The translations under genes were made by a program, and so were the position numbers. A stretch of 64,000 nt of DNA from Phenylobacterium kunshanense (GTDB lineage: Bacteria; Pseudomonadota; Alphaproteobacteria; Caulobacterales; Caulobacteraceae). The stretch lies in assembly GCF_003254525.1 (NCBI RefSeq), contig NZ_QFYS01000001.1:372001-436000 (forward strand), written 5' to 3'. How positions within the stretch are numbered: position 1 is the stretch's first letter; every line of letters begins with the position of its first letter. This document shows, piece after piece, positions 48,786-56,327 of the stretch. The notes under the pieces were generated by a model. That model did not search any database. It had not been told where the DNA came from and saw only the letters and a list, made by a program, of their open reading frames with translations.

Positions 48786-48967
48786 TGGTCGGCCCCAATC
48801 TCCCGGGCCGCACCGGTTACTTCCCAATCACACATCTCGGCGCCGTTCATTCCGTCGTCGTAGAATGCGGCTCGCTGAGCCTTCACAACCGCAGCAGCGG
48901 CACTGTCGGCTTGCACTGTGACCGTCGTCCTGAACGTGATGGTCATGGGCACTTCGTAGTCCTTCAT
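48782..48967 (-). CDS. Hypothetical protein, 61 aa
   Basis: MKDYEVPMTITFRTTVTVQA then AAAVVKAQRAAFYDDGMNGA: beta start and helical middle typical of small phage proteins of unknown function. GGAG in the duplicated fragment upstream serves as Shine-Dalgarno. Confidence 0.55.
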   Translation of the reverse strand: MKDYEVPMTITFRTTVTVQADSAAAAVVKAQRAAFYDDGMNGAEMCDWEVTGAAREIGADQ

Positions 48968-48968
48968 C

Positions 48969-49034
48969 CTACTGCTCCTTCAGCATTGGGGCGAAACGGG
49001 GGAGGGCGCGGACTGCGGCGATGGGGGAGGTCAT
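48969..49034 (-). pseudogene. Duplicated 5' fragment of the 48785 gene
   Basis: Encodes MTSPIAAVRALPRFAPMLKE plus Gln and a stop. The 48-bp segment 48990-49037 matches 48741-48788 with three mismatches, so this is a partial tandem duplication that now ends in a stop and supplies the Shine-Dalgarno for the next gene. Confidence 0.6.
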
Positions 49035-49327
49035 TGGGTTTCCCTTGCCTTCGAGTGCAGCATCCTGACTGCCTCACGCGCGGCCGTCACGCATCTGCGG
49101 TGGGCGATGTAGTGGCCCGCCTGTTCGGGAGGCACGCTGCCCTCTGCGATGACGGCAAGCACCTTCCCCGCCTCCGCTAGTAGTTCCTCCTGACGGGCGA
49201 GGGCTTCGGCGGCGCGGCGGACGATGGCCGGGCGACGAGCACGAGCGAGATCGCTTTCCATAGGGTGCTGACTGACGCAAAATTCCAGCAGCTCCGCGAT
49301 CAGTTGGGCGATGGGGGTGGTGGTCAT
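49031..49327 (-). CDS. Hypothetical protein, 98 aa
   Basis: Start at MTTTPIAQLIAELLEFCVSQ by ATGA overlap. Helical with Arg/Ala/Glu-rich segments and HYIAHRRCVTAAREAVRMLH. The N-terminus resembles that of the 48785 gene. Function unknown. Confidence 0.5.
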   Translation of the reverse strand: MTTTPIAQLIAELLEFCVSQHPMESDLARARRPAIVRRAAEALARQEELLAEAGKVLAVIAEGSVPPEQAGHYIAHRRCVTAAREAVRMLHSKARETQ

Positions 49328-49569
49328 CGGTAGGCCATCCATTTCGTGAGCGTGTTTCGTGCCCGCGCCTGCCAGTCAGAGAGATCGGTGTCGTACTGGT
49401 CGAGGACCCAAAGCGCAGGCGTCAGGCAGCGGGTGCCCTCCTGGCCTTCCGGCGTACCGACAGCGACGGCTCTGCTCACGTCGTCGTCCAGCTTTTTGGC
49501 CCTGACGCACAGGTCAAGGCCCTCGGAAAGCAGCTCGGCGAGTTCTTCTTCAGTCGGCTTTAGGCCCAT
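49324..49569 (-). CDS. Hypothetical protein, 81 aa
   Basis: Start at MGLKPTEEELAELLSEGLDL by TGATG overlap with the upstream gene. Acidic helical. No family recognised. Confidence 0.5.
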   Translation of the reverse strand: MGLKPTEEELAELLSEGLDLCVRAKKLDDDVSRAVAVGTPEGQEGTRCLTPALWVLDQYDTDLSDWQARARNTLTKWMAYR

Positions 49570-49799
49570 CACCTCGTCTCTCCGTTGGCGCGAGAGACAG
49601 CATCGTCCGTCAAGCACCAGTAGATATCGTTGACGGCGCTGTAGCCGGAATGGCGTCTGACAAGGCTGCGGCGCTCAAGGCGAAACAAGAGCTTGCGAGC
49701 GTCTGCCGTGGCCCATCCTAGACGCTGCGCGATCTTCCATGTGCGTGCTCCACCAGAGATCGCGAGGTGCGTCATGACTGCAACTTCATGAGGCTCCAT
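49569..49799 (-). CDS. Winged-helix DNA-binding-like protein, 76 aa
   Basis: Start at MEPHEVAVMTHLAISGGART. Helix-turn-helix (TWKIAQRLGWATADARKLLF) and a wing (LERRSLVRRHSGY). It could regulate this operon. TGATG overlap upstream. Confidence 0.55.
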   Translation of the reverse strand: MEPHEVAVMTHLAISGGARTWKIAQRLGWATADARKLLFRLERRSLVRRHSGYSAVNDIYWCLTDDAVSRANGETR

Positions 49800-49930
49800 C
49801 ACCCCACCTCCCCGATCTTCGCCTTGACGATGGCGTCCGTCCGCCGGTTGTAGGCCTCGGCGAGCAACTTCGCGGCGCTGTGCAGACCGACCGCCACGAT
49901 GACCGATCCCAGAATGATGGCGCCGCCCAT
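49799..49930 (-). CDS. Small membrane protein, 43 aa
   Basis: MGGAIILGSVIVAVGLHSAA is a membrane helix, followed by a charged tail (YNRRTDAIVKAKIGEVG). The stop overlaps the next ATG. Its own start overlaps a 17-aa ORF upstream. Confidence 0.45.
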   Translation of the reverse strand: MGGAIILGSVIVAVGLHSAAKLLAEAYNRRTDAIVKAKIGEVG

Positions 49931-49983
49931 TATCGCGCCCCACCCTCAAGGCGCGGCAAGAGCGCTGCGAGTTCGTCCTTCAT
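49930..49983 (-). CDS. Possible micro-ORF, 17 aa
   Basis: MKDELAALLPRLEGGAR; coupled to the next gene by TAATG overlap. Too short to be confident. Confidence 0.25.
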   Translation of the reverse strand: MKDELAALLPRLEGGAR

Positions 49984-50021
49984 CCTTCACCACCCTAGCT
50001 CATTGCGCCCCGGATGGGGGC

Positions 50022-50393
50022 TCAGATCCAATCCCACGCGCCCTCGATGTCAGGCGGCGGGTCGTCGGAGTAGGCTGTCCACACTCGGTTGCCGTGAGCG
50101 TCGAAGGCGCTCTCAATCAGAAACGCTTCGATCTCGCTCGTGTAGGAGAACCACTCGGAGCGAATGCGGTGCTCGCCGAACTCGGCATGCAGATGCTGCT
50201 CCAGCTTTCGCGGGCGCGGATGCGGGATCACGGCCAGCAAGACCAGGTCGTGCATCGCTCCCGTCTGAAGCTCGCGAAGCCGCGTGCGAGGGCTCTTTGC
50301 GGAGCCGATTTTCACCGCCTTGGCGCCTTCGGCGGAAATGAAGTAGACGAACCCCGCTGGTTTTTCGGTCGTCTCGTAAGTCATTGAGTCCAT
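50022..50393 (-). CDS. GIY-YIG (T5orf172/MUG113-type) protein, 123 aa
   Basis: VYFISAEGAKAVKIGSAKSP is the GIY-YIG-like start, with the conserved Arg in RLRELQ, LEQHLHAEFGEHRIRSEWF and a C-terminal acidic tail. Second member of this type in the prophage. It is the last prophage gene before attR, on the minus strand. Function not established. Confidence 0.65.
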   Translation of the reverse strand: MDSMTYETTEKPAGFVYFISAEGAKAVKIGSAKSPRTRLRELQTGAMHDLVLLAVIPHPRPRKLEQHLHAEFGEHRIRSEWFSYTSEIEAFLIESAFDAHGNRVWTAYSDDPPPDIEGAWDWI

Positions 50394-50448
50394 TTGGGCC
50401 GTTCCGAAGCGGTTTAACCGGCAAGCTATTGACTATCTTGGCGCGTTC

Positions 50449-50498
50449 CCTGCTTTGGGAGCAGAGGGTCGGGAGTTCGAATCTCTCCGCCCCGACCA
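50449..50498 (+). other. attR: 3' part of a tRNA-Pro(TGG) gene
   Basis: The bases contain a Pro anticodon loop (TTTGGGA), an anticodon-stem 3' half, variable loop, complete T arm and an acceptor 3' strand ending in CCA at 50496-50498. The 5' half expected for a tRNA is missing; instead prophage DNA lies to the left. The first stem base pairs C with A, which a native TCTGC/GCAGA stem would not. I read this as the attachment core, with the intact tRNA outside the window at the left end. Confidence 0.8.
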
Positions 50499-50530
50499 CG
50501 CCGGCGATATTGAAGGGTCGATCAGAGAAC

Positions 50531-50839
50531 ATGCTCGCGCGCATCTTCCGTCCGTCCAAGACCGCCATGCAGTCGGGCAGGGCCAAGGCCACCGACTGGG
50601 TGCTGGAGTTCGAACCGAAGGACGCTCGGCGTCCCGACCCGTTGATGGGCTGGACCGTCACGAGCGACACTGAATCGAGCCAGGTGCGCCTGACCTTCGA
50701 GACCAAGGAGGAAGCCGTGCGCTACGCCGAGCAGCATGGCATTGCCTTCCAGCTCGTGGAGCCGCCTCCGGCCAAGCGGATCATCAAGGCCTACGCCGAC
50801 AATTTCGCGTTCGGCCGCCGCATCCCCTGGACCCACTGA
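50531..50839 (+). CDS. Complex I accessory subunit (NDUFS4-like, ETC complex I)
   Basis: 102 aa with KTAMQSGRAKATDWVLEFEP, RRPDPLMGWTVTSDTESSQV and a conserved IIKAYADNFAFGRRIPWTH end, matching the alphaproteobacterial NDUFS4-like ETC complex I family. It is an accessory subunit of NADH dehydrogenase. First host gene after the prophage. Confidence 0.85.
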   Translation: MLARIFRPSKTAMQSGRAKATDWVLEFEPKDARRPDPLMGWTVTSDTESSQVRLTFETKEEAVRYAEQHGIAFQLVEPPPAKRIIKAYADNFAFGRRIPWTH

Positions 50840-50852
50840 GACGGCAGATTTC

Positions 50853-50929
50853 GCGCCCGTAGCTCAACCGGATAGAGCATCCGCCTTCTAAGCGGACGGT
50901 TGCAGGTTCGAGTCCTGCCGGGCGCGCCA
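50853..50929 (+). tRNA. tRNA-Arg (anticodon TCT)
   Basis: 77 nt with acceptor GCGCCCG/CGGGCGC, D arm AGCTC, anticodon stem TCCGC/GCGGA with loop CTTCTAA (anticodon TCT), T arm with GGTTCGAGTCC, discriminator G and encoded CCA. Complete and canonical. Confidence 0.95.
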
Positions 50930-50941
50930 TGCAGAGGCCCC

Positions 50942-51724
50942 ATGCCCTGGACCCGCACCTACGACGAAGCCGAGCCGCAGCGGGTCAACAGATGGCTCGC
51001 GCAGAGCGGGGTCTGTTCGCGGCGAGAGGCCGAAGCCCTAATCGCCGACGGCCTGGTGAGCATCGACGGCGAGACGGTGTCGGATGCCGGCCGCAAGATC
51101 CTGCCGGGCCAGACCCTGACGCTGGCGGATCGCGCGCAGGGCCAGTTGCAGGGTTTCACCGCGGTCCTGAACAAACCTGTCGGCTATGTCTCCGGGCAGC
51201 CCGAGCCTGGGCAGACGCCCGCGGTGAGGCTGCTGACGCGGGCGGCGCTGATCGGTGATGGCGCGGTTCCGGACGCCAGGGCCAGCCTGCCGCCTCTGGG
51301 CCGGCTCGACATGGACAGCCACGGGCTCCTGATCCTCTCGAACGACGGGGTTCTGGCCAAGGCGATCATCGGACCGCAGTCGGAGCTCGACAAGGAGTAC
51401 CTGGTCCGGGTGGCGGGCCAGGTCGCCGAGTCCAAGCTGGCGCGCCTGCGGCACGGCCTGTCGCTGGACGGTCGGACGTTGAAGCCGGCGAAGGTCAACG
51501 TCGTCCAGGGCCAGACGCTGCGCTTCGTGCTGAAGGAGGGTCGCAACCGCCAGATCCGCCGCATGTGCGAACAGGTAGGCCTGCACGTGGTGGACCTGCA
51601 GCGGACCCGGATCGGCCCCCTCAAGCTAGGCGATCTGCCGGAAGGCAGGTGGCGCCCGCTCACGGCCGCCGAGCGCGACGCTATGATTCGAGCGTCATCG
51701 GCACCGGCGTCCGGTCGGGATTGA
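50942..51724 (+). CDS. RsuA/RluB/RluF-family pseudouridine synthase
   Basis: 260 aa. The N-terminal S4 domain (RVNRWLAQSGVCSRREAEAL, GLVSIDGETVSDAG) is followed by the catalytic region LGRLDMDSHGLLILSNDG with the Asp of the family, and YLVRVAG and GRNRQIRRMCEQVGL. This modifies one uridine in ribosomal RNA; which member (RsuA, RluB, RluE or RluF) cannot be told. Its 3' end overlaps the glycerate kinase gene by 44 nt on the opposite strand. Confidence 0.8.
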   Translation: MPWTRTYDEAEPQRVNRWLAQSGVCSRREAEALIADGLVSIDGETVSDAGRKILPGQTLTLADRAQGQLQGFTAVLNKPVGYVSGQPEPGQTPAVRLLTRAALIGDGAVPDARASLPPLGRLDMDSHGLLILSNDGVLAKAIIGPQSELDKEYLVRVAGQVAESKLARLRHGLSLDGRTLKPAKVNVVQGQTLRFVLKEGRNRQIRRMCEQVGLHVVDLQRTRIGPLKLGDLPEGRWRPLTAAERDAMIRASSAPASGRD

Positions 51725-52544
51725 GTTTCACGACCCAGTCCGCGCGGCTCGGCATCTCTTCCAGGATCCAACGGGTCAGGCGCTCGTAGTGCTGGACGAA
51801 GCGGCCGATCTCGGCGTCGGTCATGCCGCCGCCGCCGCGGCCCCGCAGCTTGGCCTCCTGCTCGGTGCGCCAGCCGCGGACGACGTCCCAGCTTGGGGCC
51901 TCCAGCAGGACCAGGCGATCCAGCCGGCCGAACAACGCCTGATAGGCCTCGCCCAGCTGACGATTCACATAGCCGCGCCAGGCTCCCGTCGGGTCGTCGC
52001 GCTGTTCAAGGGGGTTGATGGGGCGGCGCAGGCGCTCCGGCGGCTCCGGCCGCGCTCCGACGCACCAGCCCTCGAGGATAATCACGTCGACCGGACCCTC
52101 GACGATTCTCCATTGGCCCTTCGACACCCGTTCGTCAGTCGCCTTGTCGAACTCGGGCAGGGGCGTCTCGCCCGCCTGGCGCAGATGGTCGAGAATGCTG
52201 CACGCCAGGGCGACATCATGGGTGCCGGGCGGCCCGCGCACCTGGAGCAGCCGATGGACCTTGCCCGCCAGCCAGGCCCGCGCCTCTCGCCCCAGGTAGA
52301 AGTCGTCCAGCGAAAGGGCCACCGCCTTGAGACCGCGCTTGGCGAGGAGATTGACCGTCGCTGCGGCGATGGTGGTCTTCCCGGAGCCTTGCGCACCACA
52401 CAGGCCCACCACCGCCGTCCGGCCGAAGTCGGAACGCCAGTCGCAGGCGCGGTCGGCTAACGGCCAGACGACATCCTCGAAGGTTCGCAGGAACCCCTCG
52501 GGCAGGCGCTCCTGCGCCAGGAACCTGGCTAGCCAATCGTCCAA
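51681..52544 (-). CDS. Glycerate 3-kinase (plant GLYK-like P-loop kinase)
   Basis: 287 aa. P-loop GAQGSGKT at 50-57, then LDDFYLGREAR, LLQVRGPPGTHDVALAC and VIILEGWCVGARPEP motifs of the GLYK/YggC kinase family. Converts D-glycerate to 3-phosphoglycerate. Convergent with the pseudouridine synthase gene. Confidence 0.75.
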   Translation of the reverse strand: MDDWLARFLAQERLPEGFLRTFEDVVWPLADRACDWRSDFGRTAVVGLCGAQGSGKTTIAAATVNLLAKRGLKAVALSLDDFYLGREARAWLAGKVHRLLQVRGPPGTHDVALACSILDHLRQAGETPLPEFDKATDERVSKGQWRIVEGPVDVIILEGWCVGARPEPPERLRRPINPLEQRDDPTGAWRGYVNRQLGEAYQALFGRLDRLVLLEAPSWDVVRGWRTEQEAKLRGRGGGGMTDAEIGRFVQHYERLTRWILEEMPSRADWVVKLNPDRTPVPMTLES

Positions 52545-52562
52545 TCCGCCCCCGCCTGCGAA

Positions 52563-52667
52563 TCAGTATCCGCCGATCACCGGCAGGATCTCGCCCGTGA
52601 TGTAGCTGGACATCTGAGCGGAGGCCAGGAAGACGAACGCCGGTGCATCAAACGGCAAGGCGAGCAT
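52563..52667 (-). pseudogene. 3' remnant of a short-chain dehydrogenase gene
   Basis: The frame reads FVFLASAQMSSYITGEILPV then IGGY and a stop, the strongly conserved C-terminus of short-chain dehydrogenase/reductases. Only 34 codons remain and the frame overlaps the 3' end of metC. It is probably the relic of a gene disrupted by a rearrangement. Confidence 0.6.
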
Positions 52668-53811
52668 AGGCGTCGAGCCCGGCCCGCAGGTCCGCGATCA
52701 GGTCGTCGGGATCCTCGAGCCCGACGTGGAGGCGGATCAGGGGGCCGCCGTAGTCCTTGGGGAACCGGCGGGGCTTGAGCTGCGGATCGCAGGAGATGGC
52801 CAGGCTCTCGAAGCCACCCCAGGAGAATCCAAGTCCAAAGACCGTCAGGGCGTCCAGAAACGCGTCCACGGCCGCTTCCGGCGCGGGCCGCAGCGCGAAG
52901 CCGAAGAGGCCGCAGGCGCCCTTGAAATCCCGCGCCCAGAGCGCGTGGTCCGGGCAACCCGGGAGGGCAGGGTGGAATAGCGCCGCCACCTCGGGCTGAT
53001 CGCGCAGCCAAGCGGCCACCCTAAGTCCGCTAGCGCCCTGGCGCTCCATGCGGACGGGCAGCGTGCGCAGGCCGCGCAGAATGGCGTAGGCATCCTCGCC
53101 GCTGACCGCCCATCCCATGTGATTGATCCCGTCGGCGAGCCGCCGGACCACGGCCGGATCACGCGCGGCGGCGGAACCCATGAACACGTCGGAATGGCCG
53201 CCCACGTACTTGGTCAGCGCCTGGATCGAAACATCGACGCCATGGTCCAGGGGGCGGAAAAGGATCCCGGCCGCCCAAGTATTGTCGATGGCGGTGAGGA
53301 TCCCGCGAGCCTTGGCCAGCGCCGCGATCGCCGGCACATCCTGCATTTCGAACGAGAGGGAACCCGGGCTTTCCAAGAGGATCATGCGGACGGCGTCCGA
53401 CGCCTCGCCGACCAGCCTGTCGGGCGCCGTGGCGGGATCGAAGTAGCTCACCGTCACGCCAAACCGCTTCAGGACGCTGTCGCAGAACCGGCGCACGGGT
53501 TTGTAGACGTTGTCGACCACCAGCACCTCGTCGCCGGCGCCCAGCAGGGCGAGCATGGCTCCAGAGATCGCGGCTATGCCCGAGGGATAGAGCGTGACGC
53601 CGTCCGCGCCTTCGAGGGTGGCCAGCGCATCCTGCAGGCAGGCCTGCGCAGACAGCCCGGCGCGGCCGTAAGTCAGGTGGTTGGCGTCGTCGTAGAGGGC
53701 GGCGGCGTTCGGGAGCAGGACCGTCGAGCCCTTCTGGATCGGCGGTCCGACCGTCCGGGCGAGAGGCTCGGCGTGCTTGCCGGCGTGGATCAGGCGGGTA
53801 TCGTCGGACAT
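52648..53811 (-). CDS. metC: Cystathionine beta-lyase
   Basis: 387 aa PLP enzyme of the Cys/Met metabolism family: YGRAGLSAQACLQDALATLE, ILLESPGSLSFEMQDVPAIA, and the PLP lysine in ALTKYVGGHSD (K201). It cleaves cystathionine to homocysteine in methionine synthesis. Divergent from the substrate-binding lipoprotein gene; the intergenic region is 82 nt. Confidence 0.85.
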   Translation of the reverse strand: MSDDTRLIHAGKHAEPLARTVGPPIQKGSTVLLPNAAALYDDANHLTYGRAGLSAQACLQDALATLEGADGVTLYPSGIAAISGAMLALLGAGDEVLVVDNVYKPVRRFCDSVLKRFGVTVSYFDPATAPDRLVGEASDAVRMILLESPGSLSFEMQDVPAIAALAKARGILTAIDNTWAAGILFRPLDHGVDVSIQALTKYVGGHSDVFMGSAAARDPAVVRRLADGINHMGWAVSGEDAYAILRGLRTLPVRMERQGASGLRVAAWLRDQPEVAALFHPALPGCPDHALWARDFKGACGLFGFALRPAPEAAVDAFLDALTVFGLGFSWGGFESLAISCDPQLKPRRFPKDYGGPLIRLHVGLEDPDDLIADLRAGLDAYARLAV

Positions 53812-53893
53812 GCGGGGTTGCGGGTCACTGCGACGCTGGCGAAAGTGCCTCGGGCACTTAGAGCCCCAAGCGACTCTTCTTCAAGGAGCAGGG

Positions 53894-54991
53894 ATGGCGC
53901 GGCGCCTTTTGGCGATAGCGATTGCGGCGGCGTCGCTCGCCGCGTGCGGCGCCCCGAAGCCCACCGAAAAGGCGCCCGCGCCGAAAGCCGCGGCGCCGGC
54001 GGCCGAGCCTACAGGCTATGCGGTGGCGAAAAGTCCGACCCTGGAGAAGGTGAGGGCGCGTGGCTACCTGCTCTGCGGTGTCCACCCAGGCCTGCCCGGC
54101 TTTGCGATGCGCGATGCCCGCGGCGAGTGGCGGGGCTTCGACGTCGACATCTGTCGCGCCGTCGCGGCGGCGGCGCTGGGCGACTCTGCGAAGGTCCGCT
54201 TCGCGACGATCGACGCCCAAGACCGCTTTGCCGCCTTGAGGAAGGGCGAAGTCGACATCCTCTCCCGCAACACGTCTCAGACCTTTGCGCGAGATGCCGG
54301 GCTGGGCGTCACCTTCCCGGCGACCACCTACTACGATGGCCAGGGCTTCCTCGTGCCCCGGTCCCTAGGGCTGACCAGCGCAGAGGAACTGTCGGGCGCG
54401 CGCATCTGCGTGCAGGACGGCACGGCGAGCGCGGACAACCTCGATGACTACTTCAGGGTGCGGGGCATGAAGTACGCGCCGCTCAAGACCAAGTCCGAGG
54501 AACAGGCCCGGCAGTCGTACGAGGCGGAGGCGTGCGACGCGTTCACGGCCGACGTCTCGGCGCTCGCGGCCTCCCGTTCGCTTTTGGGCAATCCCGGGGC
54601 GCATGTGATCCTCCCGGACGTGATCTCGAAAGAGCCGCTGGGGCCCGTGGTCCGCGACGGCGACCCGGTCTGGGCCGATATTGTGCGCTGGACGATCTAC
54701 GCGACGCTGCTGGGCGAGGAACTCGGACTTTCTTCGGCGACGGTGGAACAGACCCGCGAGACCGCCACCGATCCCGAGACGCGTCGACTGCTCGGCCTGG
54801 AAGACGATCTTGGCGAATTGCTCGGGCTAGAGGCCGACTGGGCCTATCAGGTGATCCGCCAGGTCGGGGCCTATCATGAAATCTTCCGTCGGGACCTCGG
54901 CGGAGACTCCGCGCTCCGCCTGGAGCGCGGCCTGAACGCCCTCTGGAGCGCGCCGAAGCCCGGTCTGATGTACGCGCCGCCGATGCGTTAG
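53894..54991 (+). CDS. Amino-acid ABC transporter substrate-binding lipoprotein
   Basis: 365 aa. Lipobox LAAC at about residue 18, then an Ala/Pro-rich linker and a type II binding fold (SPTLEKVRARGYLLCGVHPG, FDVDICRAVAAAALG, VDILSRNTSQTFARDAGLGV, ISKEPLGPVVRDGDPVWADI), close to AapJ/BztA general amino-acid binders. No permease gene is beside it. Divergent from metC, suggesting a possible sulfur amino-acid role. Confidence 0.8.
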   Translation: MARRLLAIAIAAASLAACGAPKPTEKAPAPKAAAPAAEPTGYAVAKSPTLEKVRARGYLLCGVHPGLPGFAMRDARGEWRGFDVDICRAVAAAALGDSAKVRFATIDAQDRFAALRKGEVDILSRNTSQTFARDAGLGVTFPATTYYDGQGFLVPRSLGLTSAEELSGARICVQDGTASADNLDDYFRVRGMKYAPLKTKSEEQARQSYEAEACDAFTADVSALAASRSLLGNPGAHVILPDVISKEPLGPVVRDGDPVWADIVRWTIYATLLGEELGLSSATVEQTRETATDPETRRLLGLEDDLGELLGLEADWAYQVIRQVGAYHEIFRRDLGGDSALRLERGLNALWSAPKPGLMYAPPMR

Positions 54992-55398
54992 AGCACCATC
55001 ACCATCGCACAACGGTCGGGTAGGCCACGCGCGGATTCCTCGGCAAGGGCCTGGCGAATGGTCGGGGGGATCTCATCGTCCGACCATTCCCTGAAGCCCA
55101 GCGACGCATAGAAGGGCCCATTCCAGGGAATCGAGCGGAAGGTCGTCAAACTCGCCCGACCGACGCCGTGGTCGCGCGCCCAATCGATCGCCGTCGCAAG
55201 CAGGCGGCGGCCAACCCCACGGCCCTGATACGATCTATCCACGTCGAGCTCGTCGATATGCAGTCGCGCGTCCTCGACCCGGGCGGCAAGAAACCCGACG
55301 GGCTGGCCGTCAGCCTCGGCGATCCAGAGCGTGCCGGCCCTCAGGTGCGGAACCCATGCGTCCGCCGCCGCGCAGTCCGCCATCAGGAAGCCCGGCAT
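54988..55398 (-). CDS. GNAT-family N-acetyltransferase
   Basis: GNAT motif A is in LDVDRSYQGRGVGRRLLATA. The ATG at 55398 gives 136 aa, but the same frame continues upstream to an ATC at 55485 and reads IEIRPACEQDLPHLPRIELS, a normal GNAT N-terminus, with no ATG, GTG or TTG. The true start may be a rare ATC/ATT-type codon or the gene may have lost its start. Substrate unknown. Confidence 0.7.
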   Translation of the reverse strand: MPGFLMADCAAADAWVPHLRAGTLWIAEADGQPVGFLAARVEDARLHIDELDVDRSYQGRGVGRRLLATAIDWARDHGVGRASLTTFRSIPWNGPFYASLGFREWSDDEIPPTIRQALAEESARGLPDRCAMVMVL

Positions 55399-55488
55399 TC
55401 CGGTTCCGGCAAACGCCTGCGCCGCCGAGAGCTCGATCCGTGGGAGATGGGGCAGATCCTGTTCGCACGCGGGGCGGATTTCGATGGA

Positions 55489-56325
55489 TCAGTCTCCCGT
55501 GATGACCGGGACATCGGGGCGGGCGCCCCATTCGGACCACGAGCCATCGTAGACGGCCGCATCGAAACGGCCCAGCCGCGCCAGCCCGATGGCTAGGATC
55601 GAAGCGGTGACGCCGGAACCGCAGGTGGTGACGATCGGACGATCCAGGTCGATCGCTCCGAAGGCCTCGCGCAGCGCATCTGCCGGCTTCAGCGTGCCGT
55701 CTTCGTTGAGGAGCTTGTCGAATGGCAGGTTGAACGCTCCGGGCATATGTCCGCTTCGGAGTCCGGGGCGCGGCTCGGCTGCATCGCCCCGGAACCTGGC
55801 GGCAGAACGGGCGTCAACGACCTGCGCGGAGCCGTCATCGAGGACGCGGCGCACTGTGTCGAGATCGGCGACGAGATCCGGCTTGAATGCGGGCGCCAGG
55901 GTCGTCGGCGTGGGCGTCACGGCCTCAGTGTCGACCTGTCGCTCCTCGCTACGCCACTTCTTCAGGCCGCCATCGAGAACGAAGACCCTCGGGTAGCCCA
56001 TGGCCCGAAGCGTCCACCACACCCGGGGCGCCGAGTAGATGCCGTGCGCGTCGTAGACCACGATCGTGGCCTCGCGAGGCAGGCCCAAGGCGCTGGCCGC
56101 CTCGGCGAACGCCTCCGGCGTCGGGAGCATGTGCGGCAGGTCCGTCTCGGGATCGGCGATGGCGTTGATGTCGAAGAAGACGGCGCCCGGGATGTGGCCG
56201 GCGACATAGCTGTCGCGCCCATGCCCTGACTGCCCAACCAGAGGCAGGGTGGCGTCCACGATCCGGACGCCGGGATCGGTCAGCCGCGCTGCGAGCCAGG
56301 CCGTGGAGACGAGTGGGTCGTCCAT
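55489..56325 (-). CDS. sseA: 3-mercaptopyruvate sulfurtransferase
   Basis: 278 aa with two rhodanese domains; the active loop CGSGVT (C235) of the second domain is the mercaptopyruvate type. Transfers sulfur from mercaptopyruvate or thiosulfate. Next to cysteine synthase, in keeping with sulfur metabolism. Confidence 0.85.
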   Translation of the reverse strand: MDDPLVSTAWLAARLTDPGVRIVDATLPLVGQSGHGRDSYVAGHIPGAVFFDINAIADPETDLPHMLPTPEAFAEAASALGLPREATIVVYDAHGIYSAPRVWWTLRAMGYPRVFVLDGGLKKWRSEERQVDTEAVTPTPTTLAPAFKPDLVADLDTVRRVLDDGSAQVVDARSAARFRGDAAEPRPGLRSGHMPGAFNLPFDKLLNEDGTLKPADALREAFGAIDLDRPIVTTCGSGVTASILAIGLARLGRFDAAVYDGSWSEWGARPDVPVITGD

Positions 56326-56327
56326 CG

